From Enterovibrio norvegicus FF-33 (GTDB lineage Bacteria; Pseudomonadota; Gammaproteobacteria; Enterobacterales; Vibrionaceae), in assembly GCF_000286835.2 (NCBI RefSeq), contig NZ_AJYD02000038.1, positions 1,836,720-1,900,719 of the forward strand: DNA of 64,000 bases. Reading direction: 5' to 3'. Below are positions 35,109 through 44,027 of the stretch, piece after piece. Each line of letters begins with the position of its first letter. Position 1 is the stretch's first letter. The notes under the pieces are model-generated. The model worked only from the letters and a program-made list of their open reading frames with translations, was not told where the DNA came from and did not search any database. Both the position numbers and the translations under genes were made by a program.

Positions 35109-36989
35109 ATGAAGGTTTCCCATAAAGTTGCGCTGCTGGCGTCCTGTATTGTTGTTCTCAGTTTCTCTATTTTCTCTTGGTTTCAATACAACACGGTGAA
35201 AAATGCGCTTTATGAAAACAAGGCCCAAACGACACTCGAGACCACGTCAGCACTGGGGAACCAAGTGACCAACTGGCTAAATAGTAAGCTTGCGTTGATC
35301 GATATGATGGCTCAAACCATTGATGCCGACTTTACTGCTGAAACCATTCAAAAAACCTTTGATACTCCCCTTTTAAAAGACGAGTTCATTCTCATCTTTG
35401 GCGGCTTAGCGACCGATGGTAAATCCATCACCAATGACATGACATGGACACCAGAAAACTGGGATGCGAGAAAACGCCCTTGGTATCCGCTCGCCAAACA
35501 ACATGACCGCGCAATTCTTACCGAACCTTACGCGGATGCAGGCACCAACGAAATTCTCATCTCTGCCGTGGCAAATTTCTACGACAAAGGCGAATTCAAA
35601 GGCGCGTTTGGTGGCGATTTGAGCCTCAGTTCCGTTTCTGAGGCGGTGAATACCTTAAACTTTGACCAGACTGGATACGCTTTCCTGCTCAGCGCAGATG
35701 GCAATATTATCAGCCACCCCAACACGACCTTGAATGGCAAATCTATCACCGAGTTATTTGGCGATAACGTACCGTCGTTTTCTCAAACGATGACCGAGTC
35801 CACCATCGGCGATCAACGTGTCTTTACGGTTTTTTATGAGCTTTCTAACCTGTATGGCAACAAATGGTTGATTGGCGTTGTGCTCGACAAAAATCAGGTC
35901 ATGGCTGAAGCGACACAATTTGGCTGGACCGCATTGATTGCTACGATCTTCAGCGCCTTATTTTGTTCCATTGCCTTGTATTTCGGAGTGTCACGTCAAC
36001 TGAAGCCGCTAGAAGGCCTCCGTCACTCACTAAGAGAAATCAATGGCGGTGAAGGTGACTTAACCAAACGCATTGTTGTTTCTGGCAATGACGAGTTTGG
36101 CAAATTGTCGATTGAGTTTAATGCGTTCCTCGAATATTTACAGAGCCTTATCGGGCAAGTAAAAAGCATTTCACTAGAGGTCAGAAAAAACACCGACTTC
36201 ACTGCAGAATCAGCCTCAGCCTCATCGCAACGAATTCAAAAGCAACTTCATGAACTAGAATCACTGACTAATGCAATGGGGGAGATGTCATCTATTGCCC
36301 AAAACGTGTCTAACAACGCTCAAAGAGCATCAGGTGCCGCGCAAGAAGCGGATGATGCCGCATGTAAAGGGGTGGAAGTGGTTTCAAATACCGCCAAATC
36401 TATTTCATCATTAACCGTAGAAATGGAATCGGCGGTCGGAAAAATTAATGAGCTCTCAGGCTATAGCGACAACATTGCATCAATTCTGACGGTCATTACT
36501 GGTATTGCTGAGCAAACCAACTTACTCGCTCTCAACGCTGCGATTGAGGCAGCGCGAGCAGGTGAAATGGGACGCGGTTTTGCTGTCGTTGCTGACGAAG
36601 TTCGCGCGTTGGCTTCTCGAACACAACAATCAACAGAAGAAATCAAAAAGATGATCAGCCAACTTCAAATTGGTGTCGGCAGTGCTGAAGAGATCATTCT
36701 CAAAGGACGTGATACAGCCAAAAACACACAAGAAATTGCAGGCCAAGCTGACGCTGTGCTCGCTGAAATCCGAAACAGCATTAATGAGATAAATACGCTC
36801 ACTACCGATATTGCTAACGGTGCCGAAAGCCAAAACACAACATCAATGGAAGTTAACCAAAGCACCAACAACATGCGAGCAATGAGCCAAGCTGCATCCG
36901 AAAAAGCCACAGAGCAAGAACAACGTTGCGCAGGGATGGTTACGCTCACTAGCAAACAAGACATTGAGCTAAATAAATTTAAAGTGTAA
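35109..36989 (+). CDS. methyl-accepting chemotaxis protein, dCache type
   Basis: About 626 residues from the ATG at 35109 ([20 protein letters not shown]), which has AGAGG upstream; the frame from 35094 lacks one. Order: membrane segment ~7-27; periplasmic dCache domain to ~275 with [14 protein letters not shown] and [21 protein letters not shown]; second membrane segment; HAMP; cytoplasmic signalling domain with the hairpin tip [41 protein letters not shown]. The ligand is probably a small amino acid or carboxylate but cannot be assigned. There is no C-terminal receptor pentapeptide (ends ELNKFKV). Confidence 0.95.
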   Translation: MKVSHKVALLASCIVVLSFSIFSWFQYNTVKNALYENKAQTTLETTSALGNQVTNWLNSKLALIDMMAQTIDADFTAETIQKTFDTPLLKDEFILIFGGLATDGKSITNDMTWTPENWDARKRPWYPLAKQHDRAILTEPYADAGTNEILISAVANFYDKGEFKGAFGGDLSLSSVSEAVNTLNFDQTGYAFLLSADGNIISHPNTTLNGKSITELFGDNVPSFSQTMTESTIGDQRVFTVFYELSNLYGNKWLIGVVLDKNQVMAEATQFGWTALIATIFSALFCSIALYFGVSRQLKPLEGLRHSLREINGGEGDLTKRIVVSGNDEFGKLSIEFNAFLEYLQSLIGQVKSISLEVRKNTDFTAESASASSQRIQKQLHELESLTNAMGEMSSIAQNVSNNAQRASGAAQEADDAACKGVEVVSNTAKSISSLTVEMESAVGKINELSGYSDNIASILTVITGIAEQTNLLALNAAIEAARAGEMGRGFAVVADEVRALASRTQQSTEEIKKMISQLQIGVGSAEEIILKGRDTAKNTQEIAGQADAVLAEIRNSINEINTLTTDIANGAESQNTTSMEVNQSTNNMRAMSQAASEKATEQEQRCAGMVTLTSKQDIELNKFKV

Positions 36990-37128
36990 CCATAAAGCAT
37001 TGGCAATATCACCGAGCGAACTCCAGTTGCTGCGTTCAGAGCCGGTTATCACGTTCAACTTGGGAAAAAAAAGGCAAAACAACGTTGAAAAACGTTTCGA
37101 GGTTTTTCGACAACAAGGTAGACGGATG

Positions 37129-37155
37129 AGGCCCTCCCAAGGGCCTGATTTTTTT
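37129..37155 (+). terminator. terminator after chemoreceptor
   Basis: AGGCCCT (37129-37135), loop CCCA, AGGGCCT (37140-37146), followed by GATTTTTTTG. Confidence 0.85.
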
Positions 37156-37298
37156 GTTCTCATGCTGGGTGACTGACTTCAATGTAGAACGACTATATTT
37201 TCAAATCCACGACGTACCGCCTCAGCCTGAATGCCGACCAATTTTCGCTGAGCAATCATATTGAGGTTAATTGGGTATATAGACGAAAAGAATAAGAC

Positions 37299-37318
37299 AT
37301 AGGAAAGCGCTTTCCTAT
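37299..37318. promoter_or_regulatory. perfect 20-bp palindrome, LacI-type operator candidate
   Basis: ATAGGAAAGCGCTTTCCTAT is a perfect palindrome centred on CG. The GAAAGCGCTTTC core is the style of LacI-family operators. The nearest gene downstream is the secreted Calx-beta protein, about 230 bases away. No LacI regulator is encoded in the window. Confidence 0.5.
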
Positions 37319-37547
37319 TAGTATATTCTAAATAATTAATATGAAATTAGTCCCATAATAGAGACACCCCACCTGCACCACCTTCGTGCATACTCGTCGA
37401 AATCGAGATACTCATCTACCTGTTTACCTTCTGATTTACATAACAAAGCCTTCCTTTCATTGTGGAAATGTCTGTTAGACATTCACTCAAAGGCCATAAA
37501 CAGCACCCATCAAAATAATAAAATACGTAAAACAAAAAGGACTATTC

Positions 37548-39293
37548 ATGAAAGCACGGCTAGCACTCTCTTCCCTTGCATTATCACTGGCAGCCATGGC
37601 TGCCAACACCGCACAAGCACAATGTTTCGGCAATGTTTATTCTATCAATGGTGGGCGGGGCGACGTTGGCTTCCTACTCGACCTCAAAGAAGACAATAAA
37701 TTGCTGGGCTATTCGAACCCAGGAGACCGCGCACTAATATCATCTAGGGCGGCCTTTAGTAGCTCTGCCATGGCCTACGACCCAACCACCAACCGCACCT
37801 ATTATGTCAGTGTGCCGAGACCGGCTGATTATCATGTCGCAGATGCAAGCGCGCATGTCTCGTCCGACGAGTTCAACAGCCTTTCTCTCCATGCGTCAAC
37901 GTCGTTGCCCAATCAACTTGCCTATTTTGACCACGATGCACAACGCCATACCGTTGTCGCCAACGTGCCTGCTACACTACGAATGGCTTACGATGCGGCC
38001 AACAGTAAACTCATCGCGTCCAATGCAACCAAGCTGTTTTCTATTGACCCACTTTCTGGTGCCGTGTCTGACACCAAAGCCTTCGACAATAACATCGCAT
38101 TTGGGGGCTTTTCGTCTTGGGGGGACTTTGTCTTTAAAGACAATGCGCTTTTGTACGTCACCAATACCCGTACCTTCTCTGTCGACCCGTCCACGGCTGA
38201 AATGACGCTCAAATCATTCCATAACATTGACTTTGTAACCGCGGCTACCCTCGACCAAAACGGTCAAATTCTTGTTGCCGCCAAGAATCAGAATGTCAGT
38301 GGGAACATCAACAGCACATGGTTATATCGCGTTGACCCAGTGACCGGTGAGCAAGTTAGGATCGGCCTCTTCCCTGCTCGCGTGAATGCCATGTCGACCA
38401 ACACACAAGAAGAGCATACGTGCTATACCGCTACGACCTTCCCGAATGCACAACAAACACGTGTTAAGAAAATCACCAACCCTACCGTGGAAGAAGGCGA
38501 AACTGCCAGCCTCAACGTCTCTTTTAATAACCAAACCAAATTGTCGCAAACCGCCACATTGAAACTGGTGAATGGCACAACAAAAGACAGTGATTATTCA
38601 AGAGACGTGAAAATCTTGTTCAGTGATGGCTCAAGTGTCCAAGAAACCATTACGTCTGCAGGCACTGATATCGCTGTGCCAGCGGGCGTCGCATCGTTTA
38701 ACGTTAACATTGACACCGTGGATGACAAACGAGGAGAGGAGAGCGAAACGGCAACGCTTAAGGCATCAATGCTAGCAAACGGCAATGATAGGAAAACCGG
38801 TACGCTCACCATCACTGATAACGACGTATTCACCGAAAATAGTATCTGTAGTCAGTACAGTTATGTGTCTGTATCCGTTTATGGCCATACCATTTACATA
38901 GATTGTGATAATGGTGTTATTGGTGGACCTGACTTAGTCACAAAGTTAAACATGAACTATCAAGGGTCGGGACTGATCAATGAATGGGAGACTGTGACTG
39001 AAGGTAAAGGCTCGAATGTAGATTGGAGATCCAACGTTGGTGTGGCAATTACATCCGGTATCACTAGCTTTATTTATACCAATGCTGCAAACGATAACGC
39101 GTTCAAAGTATGTCAAACTAACCCCAACGGACACTATTACAGTGTTCTTCAAGGTGGAATCATTCTCGATTCAAGCACCAACAAAGTTCATTGCAACATT
39201 GTTGTCAACGAAGGGAAATGTCTAAACGGTGCTAAACAACCCATCGTCTATCTTGGAAAGTCTAGCTTTGAAGCGTGTGATTTTATCGAATAG
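37548..39293 (+). CDS. secreted protein with Calx-beta domain, function unknown
   Basis: 581 residues with a clear signal peptide (MKARLALSSLALSLAAMAANTAQA). Residues ~25-310 look like a propeller-type repeat domain with short beta motifs (MAYDPTTNRTYYVSV, LFSIDPLSGAV, FSVDPSTAEMT, LYRVDPVTGEQVRIG). Residues ~325-430 form a Calx-beta domain (VEEGETASLNVSFNNQTKLSQTATLKLVNGT, ending TLTITDNDVF). The last 150 residues hold six cysteines and are unrecognised. An extracellular or surface role is likely; no catalytic residues stand out. A strong terminator follows, and a decayed copy of part of the gene lies about 370 bases downstream. Confidence 0.85.
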   Translation: MKARLALSSLALSLAAMAANTAQAQCFGNVYSINGGRGDVGFLLDLKEDNKLLGYSNPGDRALISSRAAFSSSAMAYDPTTNRTYYVSVPRPADYHVADASAHVSSDEFNSLSLHASTSLPNQLAYFDHDAQRHTVVANVPATLRMAYDAANSKLIASNATKLFSIDPLSGAVSDTKAFDNNIAFGGFSSWGDFVFKDNALLYVTNTRTFSVDPSTAEMTLKSFHNIDFVTAATLDQNGQILVAAKNQNVSGNINSTWLYRVDPVTGEQVRIGLFPARVNAMSTNTQEEHTCYTATTFPNAQQTRVKKITNPTVEEGETASLNVSFNNQTKLSQTATLKLVNGTTKDSDYSRDVKILFSDGSSVQETITSAGTDIAVPAGVASFNVNIDTVDDKRGEESETATLKASMLANGNDRKTGTLTITDNDVFTENSICSQYSYVSVSVYGHTIYIDCDNGVIGGPDLVTKLNMNYQGSGLINEWETVTEGKGSNVDWRSNVGVAITSGITSFIYTNAANDNAFKVCQTNPNGHYYSVLQGGIILDSSTNKVHCNIVVNEGKCLNGAKQPIVYLGKSSFEACDFIE

Positions 39294-39359
39294 AACCCGA
39301 TAACATTACGACCTATTAACGCGGTGTATCTACTTCACCAAAATGAACATGCCGTATTT

Positions 39360-39384
39360 AAGCCGCTCAGTGAGCGGCTTTTTA
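39360..39384 (+). terminator. terminator of secreted Calx-beta gene
   Basis: AAGCCGCTC (39360-39368) and GAGCGGCTT (39372-39380) form a perfect stem, followed by TTTA. Confidence 0.88.
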
Positions 39385-39664
39385 GTCTCGCTGCACTCCT
39401 CCCATAAGCATCACTCATCGCGTCGACGGAAAGCACCGAAAGGCTCAAGGCCAATACAAATATTTTGATACCACTCCTCTATTAACGCCTTGTCGATAGG
39501 TGGCTTTTTGCATCATCAACACCTATTTTAGGTTTCGTTACATTAGTTATTTTATATATAAATGCCATCTCATAATTGGACCACTCCACGTATCATTTTT
39601 AAGGTTAAAGTCTGAAACAATATTGAAGAAAAGTATTGAATGGCGTTTCACAATGCGTCATCGG

Positions 39665-39808
39665 TATCAATTGCATCAGATCGAAAAAATACTTTCTATT
39701 AACCCTAGTGACGGCATCGTCACCCAGCTTTCCAATTTTAGTGACATGGTGAGATTTGGCGAATTTAGTTCGTGGGGTGATTTTTATTCTTTAAGAGTGA
39801 ATTTTTAC
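39665..39808 (+). pseudogene. decayed fragment of a paralogue of the secreted Calx-beta protein
   Basis: The frame reads KILSINPSDGIVTQLSNFSD then VRFGEFSSWGDF. This matches KLFSIDPLSGAVSDTKAFDN then IAFGGFSSWGDF in the upstream gene (about residues 160-195). After GDF the similarity seems to continue in another frame (LFFKSEF against VFKDNAL), suggesting a frameshift near 39783. No start, signal peptide or remaining domains are present. The rest of the 600-base gap around it holds only the two terminators. Confidence 0.7.
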
Positions 39809-39825
39809 GAAAATGCGCACTTAAA

Positions 39826-39862
39826 AACAAAAAAGCCTGTCAGCAATCGCTGTCAGGCTTTT
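39826..39862. terminator. terminator of pcp operon
   Basis: AAAAGCCTGTCAGC (39831-39844) and GCTGTCAGGCTTTT (39849-39862) pair with one T-T mismatch. On the minus strand a U-rich run follows, so it ends the pcp transcript. Confidence 0.85.
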
Positions 39863-39894
39863 CGTTATTCAGCTTTTAACGTTCATTTCTGCTG

Positions 39895-40533
39895 TTAGCA
39901 AATCTTCCCCGCCCCCACTGCAATGTCGTGCTTATTGTCCAGTGTTGCTTGCGCAGCCACTTTCAAGCCTTCCACAATGGTTTCAAGAGACATTGACGGT
40001 TGATCTGTCGCTGCCGCTTGTTCAGGTAGCAATGGAATGTGAATAAAGCCGTGTCCAATATCCGTGTCACGCAAGAAGTGTTGAACACCATAGAAGACAT
40101 GGTTACAGACAAACGTACCCGCCGTGTTAGAGACGGTACATGGAATACCCTTCTCTTGCATGGCGCGAGTGATTGCTTTGATTGGCAAGGTACTGAAATA
40201 CGCATCAGGGCCATCTTCATCGATTGGCTCGTCGATTGGCTGGTTGCCACCGTTATCTGGGATACGAAAATCATCAATGTTAATCGCAACACGCTCAGGG
40301 GTGATCGCATTGCGACCCGCAGCCTGACCCACTGTAATCACAAATGTTGGCTTGTGAGTCTCAATGGCTTTAGTGACGGCTTTAATCGCGTCATAACGCG
40401 TCACAGGCACTTCACAGATAACTATCTCGCCACCATTGAGCTGAAAACCATCAAGCTGCTTTACTGCTTCCAATGCAGGATTAACTAAAGCGCCACCAAA
40501 AGGCTCGAAGCCTGTAATCAATACTTTTCTCAT
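39895..40533 (-). CDS. pcp: pyrrolidone-carboxylate peptidase (pyroglutamyl peptidase I)
   Basis: About 212 residues (ATG at 40533, GTG directly before it). Removes N-terminal 5-oxoproline from peptides. Family motifs: [16 protein letters not shown] at the N-terminus, a catalytic Glu region at ~80, catalytic Cys in [12 protein letters not shown] and His in [10 protein letters not shown]. It is cytoplasmic. It is third in a tight operon after DUF969 and DUF979, which form a predicted 5-oxoproline permease. The unit thus imports 5-oxoproline or handles what the peptidase releases. Confidence 0.97.
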   Translation of the reverse strand: MRKVLITGFEPFGGALVNPALEAVKQLDGFQLNGGEIVICEVPVTRYDAIKAVTKAIETHKPTFVITVGQAAGRNAITPERVAINIDDFRIPDNGGNQPIDEPIDEDGPDAYFSTLPIKAITRAMQEKGIPCTVSNTAGTFVCNHVFYGVQHFLRDTDIGHGFIHIPLLPEQAAATDQPSMSLETIVEGLKVAAQATLDNKHDIAVGAGKIC

Positions 40534-40544
40534 CACTACTACTC

Positions 40545-41450
40545 TCAGAATGCAAAGCTATACATAACGAAGATGTTGAACGCCAAGATGCACAGGCCAG
40601 GAAACACCTGCATCAAAATAACGTGGTGTTTATTTTTCAATTCAAGTAACGCTGCAGGTACGACATTAAAGTTGGCAGCCATTGGGGTCATTAGCGTACC
40701 GCAGTAACCGGAAAGCATACCCAGCACACCTACGATGGCTGCGTTGCCGCCGTTTTCGAGTATCAGCAATGGAATGCCAATGCCCGTGGTGATCACGGCA
40801 AACGCGGCAAACGCATTACCCATCACCACGGTGAAAATGGTCATACCTACGCAGTAAGCAATCACGTTCACCAGCAGCATGTTCTCAGGGATCATCATTT
40901 TGACAATTTGCGCGACGGTATCGCCCACACCCGCCTGATTAAACAGAAAACCTAACGCGGCCAGAAACTGCGACAAGATGGCAGCCCAACCGATGGAATC
41001 GATCAAACGGCGTCCTTCGTTAAGGCAGTGCATCGGTTTGCTTTTGGTGATCATTAACGCCACAACGATGGCTGCAATAGAGCTGAGACCTAGGCCAACC
41101 AGTGCGCCGAGTGACGTAAACTGGCTGATAGCAACCGTGCCGACAGGCACGATAGCAGCAGGAATGAACAGCTTGTTTTTAAGCATGGTTGCGGTTTGTT
41201 TACGCTCTTCTTCGGTGGTGGTGCGGTAGTTGCCCACGCCCATAAACCCACCCGCCGCCAGCGCGGTAAGCGCCAATACCATAAGGCCTGTCACCCAGTT
41301 CGGGATCATCGCGCCAAACAGGAATGTCATGCCGTAGATCAGCCAAAACAGACCACTACCGATACGTTTCGGATTCTCTTTATCAAGGAAGCTTTGCAGC
41401 GAGAACGCCAGCAGCAATAAACCCGTGGTTTGATAAATGTACTCTAACAT
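40545..41450 (-). CDS. DUF979-family subunit of predicted 5-oxoproline transporter
   Basis: 301 residues with about nine to ten hydrophobic segments, e.g. [30 protein letters not shown] and [36 protein letters not shown]. The sequence matches the DUF979 membrane family, which almost always accompanies DUF969 and often pcp. It lies three bases after the DUF969 stop and about ten bases before pcp. Transport of 5-oxoproline is inferred from this linkage. Confidence 0.9.
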   Translation of the reverse strand: MLEYIYQTTGLLLLAFSLQSFLDKENPKRIGSGLFWLIYGMTFLFGAMIPNWVTGLMVLALTALAAGGFMGVGNYRTTTEEERKQTATMLKNKLFIPAAIVPVGTVAISQFTSLGALVGLGLSSIAAIVVALMITKSKPMHCLNEGRRLIDSIGWAAILSQFLAALGFLFNQAGVGDTVAQIVKMMIPENMLLVNVIAYCVGMTIFTVVMGNAFAAFAVITTGIGIPLLILENGGNAAIVGVLGMLSGYCGTLMTPMAANFNVVPAALLELKNKHHVILMQVFPGLCILAFNIFVMYSFAF

Positions 41451-41453
41451 GGG

Positions 41454-42176
41454 TTATTGCCCTTCTTTTTGCGCATCAGCGTTTGCAGTCGCTGATGCAC
41501 TTTGATTGGTCGATGGCTTAAGAAGACGCACTTCCACGATTTTGCTGAAGACAACGAACAGCACAAACGATGCAACGGCGGTTGGCAGTGCCCACAAGGC
41601 CATGGTTTCAAGCTTCACGTCGAGTTGATTATCAGTCATCACGCCTTTGATAAGAAGAATACCGCCTGTGCCGATAAACAGCAGCTGGCTAAAGAAGTTG
41701 CCAAAATTTTCACTTGCCGCTGATAACGCACGAATCGACTGACGTTTTTCATCTGACAAATTGGGGCAGTCTTTTTCTGCGGCGGCTTCCGCCATAGGTG
41801 CAATAAGCGGACGGATCATCGATGGGTGACCACCAATACTCAGACCCATCCCGTTGGTAGCTTTACGCAACAACAAGTAAGTCATCAGAATTTTACTGAC
41901 TGACGCTTTCTTCATCGAGCCAATCAAAGCTTCTGCGCGCTGACGAAGGCCGAAACGTTCAAGAATGCCAATCATTGGCAAAATAAGAATGAAAAGGGAC
42001 ATATAGCGGTTTTGGGTAAAGGATTGACCTAAGATAGACAGGATTTCCATTACCGCGATGTCTGCGACTAAACCGGTTGCGACACCCGCAACCAAAATGA
42101 CCAGTAACGTATTGAGTTTTAACGCTAACCCAGCTGTAATTACAACAATGCCAATTAATGGCCAAAAATCAATCAT
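41454..42176 (-). CDS. DUF969-family subunit of predicted 5-oxoproline transporter
   Basis: About 240 residues from the ATG at 42176 (MIDFWPLIGIVVITAGLALKLN), preceded by GAGAG; the frame to 42305 would add 43 residues that do not fit. About six membrane segments. The motif KATNGMGLSIGGHPSMIRPLIAPMAEAAA and SAASENFGNFFSQLLFIGTGG are typical of DUF969. It is first in the operon with DUF979 and pcp. Confidence 0.9.
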   Translation of the reverse strand: MIDFWPLIGIVVITAGLALKLNTLLVILVAGVATGLVADIAVMEILSILGQSFTQNRYMSLFILILPMIGILERFGLRQRAEALIGSMKKASVSKILMTYLLLRKATNGMGLSIGGHPSMIRPLIAPMAEAAAEKDCPNLSDEKRQSIRALSAASENFGNFFSQLLFIGTGGILLIKGVMTDNQLDVKLETMALWALPTAVASFVLFVVFSKIVEVRLLKPSTNQSASATANADAQKEGQ

Positions 42177-42618
42177 AATGCTCTCTACACGGCCTTTTAT
42201 ATAAGTAATGGTTAACGGTTTCACTCCCATCAACACCCCGAGTATACGAAAGCACCAAAAGCAGCTCCAATCAGAGATTTTTGTGGTTATAACCAATAAT
42301 TTCACTTATTGAGGTTAACTTTCCACCAACGACAGTTATTTAACCTTAAGCCTTACCAGACATAACTTTGGTTAAAGCGAAATTCAAAAAAGTCACGTTA
42401 AAGATGATTCATTGATATAACTTAATGTTGAAAAATTTAGGCTAATTGCCTAGTTCACCCATTTGAACGATAAACACTCAGTTTCATCCACGTGGTAATC
42501 CTCAACATCTTTCGACAGGTCTCATTTAGAAAACAGTGAGCGTCCATTTATAGCGGTATAATTCACACTAATATTTCCATTTCTGCTGCTTCGAATCGCC
42601 CCCTATCAATAAGGATGT
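42177..42618. promoter_or_regulatory. upstream region of DUF969-DUF979-pcp with GGTTAA elements
   Basis: A 442-base gap between divergent genes. It contains the palindrome TGGTTATAACCA (42284-42295), GGTTAA at 42313-42318 and 42370-42375, and TTAACC at 42340-42345. The clustering suggests a regulator-binding array for the permease operon. I see no gene. Confidence 0.45.
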
Positions 42619-43197
42619 ATGATGGTTCCGACTCGTTTTTTCTTTGGCTACCTGCTTGCTGTAACCTCTCTAGTCGGCTGTGCGACTCAACCTGAACCGG
42701 TAAAAACCATTCAGTTGTATTCAAACAAAGAAGTTATTCAACTGTCGTATTGCACTGAGCTTGCAGATACCGCCTATTTCATTGCTTCAGAAAAATTGAA
42801 ACAGCGTCCTCAACAAGCATTGATTGAACGCTATGCAACAGAGGCTTCCTCCAAAATTAAGATTAACGCTGTTCAGCGCATCTATAGCACGGACTTTGAC
42901 AGTGCTTGGGATTACTCAGTCAGCCTGTTTGGTGAATGCGCGCAAAAAGTGGCTGAGATCCCGTCACAACGGTTGGATATCGCCAGGTTTTGTGCGCAAA
43001 AAGCCGTGGTTGCGGGCGGCGCTTATGATTTCAAACAAAGCGGCGCGCCCAAATTAGAGGCGTACATGGCATTCGCCAGCTATAAACCGACACGACCTTA
43101 TGAGGTCATCGATGCTGTCTATAACAGCAGGTCAACCTCTCACCTTAATGTTTCTCAAAACACATGGGATCACTGCATTGACGTGATGTCCGAGTGA
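42619..43197 (+). CDS. putative lipoprotein, function unknown
   Basis: 192 residues (start ATG at 42619 or 42622 after AAGGA). A lipoprotein signal peptide ends in LVGC (MVPTRFFFGYLLAVTSLVGCATQPEP), so it is probably anchored to the outer membrane. The mature part is mostly helical with four further cysteines (LSYCTEL, GECAQK, FCAQK, DHCIDV). These could form two disulfides. The family is not recognised. It is transcribed towards the L,D-transpeptidase-like gene, about 120 bases upstream of it, but there is no sign of coupling. Confidence 0.75.
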   Translation: MMVPTRFFFGYLLAVTSLVGCATQPEPVKTIQLYSNKEVIQLSYCTELADTAYFIASEKLKQRPQQALIERYATEASSKIKINAVQRIYSTDFDSAWDYSVSLFGECAQKVAEIPSQRLDIARFCAQKAVVAGGAYDFKQSGAPKLEAYMAFASYKPTRPYEVIDAVYNSRSTSHLNVSQNTWDHCIDVMSE

Positions 43198-43318
43198 TAA
43201 CATCGCCACAGGGCAGGCCTTGAATGTACTGACTTGTGGTAATTTCCCCACCAAATTGGGTATTGACTGCGATTAAGTGGTAATACTTAATATTCGTAGG
43301 AAAAAGTTCAGGGATGTT

Positions 43319-43873
43319 ATGAAACGGAATTTTTCACCATTGGCTGTCATGAAGGGGAAAGCGGTGATACGAGGCTTTATCAAATCTTCATGGTGGTTTT
43401 TACTGCCCATTATCCTTGCCTTACCCGCTCAAGCGACGAACAGTATGGTTGACATTGATTTGGTCAAAGTGGATAAATCTGCCCGTAAAATGTATCTGAT
43501 CCAAGGTGATAAGATCGTCAAATGGTATCCCATTGCACTTGGTGCCAACCCGAAAGGCCACAAACTACGTGAAGGCGACAAACGCACGCCGGAAGGCAGT
43601 TATACCCTTGACTTCATTAACGAGAAATCCCGCTTTTATCGCTCTATCCGCATCAACTATCCGAACACACGAGATCTCGCGCGCGCTGAATTATTGGGCG
43701 TGAGCCCTGGCGGTCAAATCATGATTCATGGTCAGAAAAACGAAGCAGGCCCGCACCCTAGCTTAAGCCGTGGTGAGGATTGGACAGATGGTTGTATTGC
43801 AATTGCCAACGAGCAGATGGATGAGTTTCTGAGCATGGTCTCAGTAGGCACGCCGATAACAATTGAATGGTAA
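43319..43873 (+). CDS. L,D-transpeptidase family (YkuD) protein
   Basis: About 184 residues from the ATG at 43319, which has AGGGA upstream. An N-terminal hydrophobic segment (SSWWFLLPIILALPAQAT) is a signal peptide or anchor. The YkuD domain has KVDKSARKMYLIQGDKIVKWYPIALG, KRTPEGSY, and the catalytic region MIHGQKNEAG...DWTDGCIAIAN with His and the nucleophile Cys. Such enzymes form or remodel 3-3 peptidoglycan crosslinks or attach lipoproteins. The GQ and S(H)GC spacing is short, as in the small stand-alone members. Confidence 0.88.
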   Translation: MKRNFSPLAVMKGKAVIRGFIKSSWWFLLPIILALPAQATNSMVDIDLVKVDKSARKMYLIQGDKIVKWYPIALGANPKGHKLREGDKRTPEGSYTLDFINEKSRFYRSIRINYPNTRDLARAELLGVSPGGQIMIHGQKNEAGPHPSLSRGEDWTDGCIAIANEQMDEFLSMVSVGTPITIEW

Positions 43874-43953
43874 ACCATTCTGCTTAAAGCTTTCACTCAG
43901 ATCACATGAAATCAGAGACATTGTCGACCTTTGTTCATACCCAAACGGCCCAA

Positions 43954-43990
43954 ACAAAAAAAGCCCGATGCGTTGCTTCGCATCAGGCTT
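43954..43990 (-). terminator. terminator of gbpA
   Basis: AAGCCCGATGCG (43961-43972) pairs with CGCATCAGGCTT (43979-43990) with one mismatch. On the minus strand it is followed by seven U. Confidence 0.85.
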
Positions 43991-44027
43991 GTCATTTGGT
44001 TTATTATACTATCAACGCTGTACGTTG

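Larger units (their letters stand above)
36990..37547. other. intergenic region with terminator and palindrome
   Basis: 558 bases without a credible gene. It holds the chemoreceptor terminator (37129-37155), a 20-base palindrome (37299-37318) and the AT-rich upstream region of the secreted protein. A 26-codon frame on the minus strand around 37190-37270 is too short to call. Confidence 0.55.

Noticed and set aside
37190..37270. 26-codon minus-strand frame (MIAQRKLVGIQAEAVRRGFE...)
   Set aside because: The sequence looks protein-like, but it is too short, without a clear ribosome site or homologue I can name.
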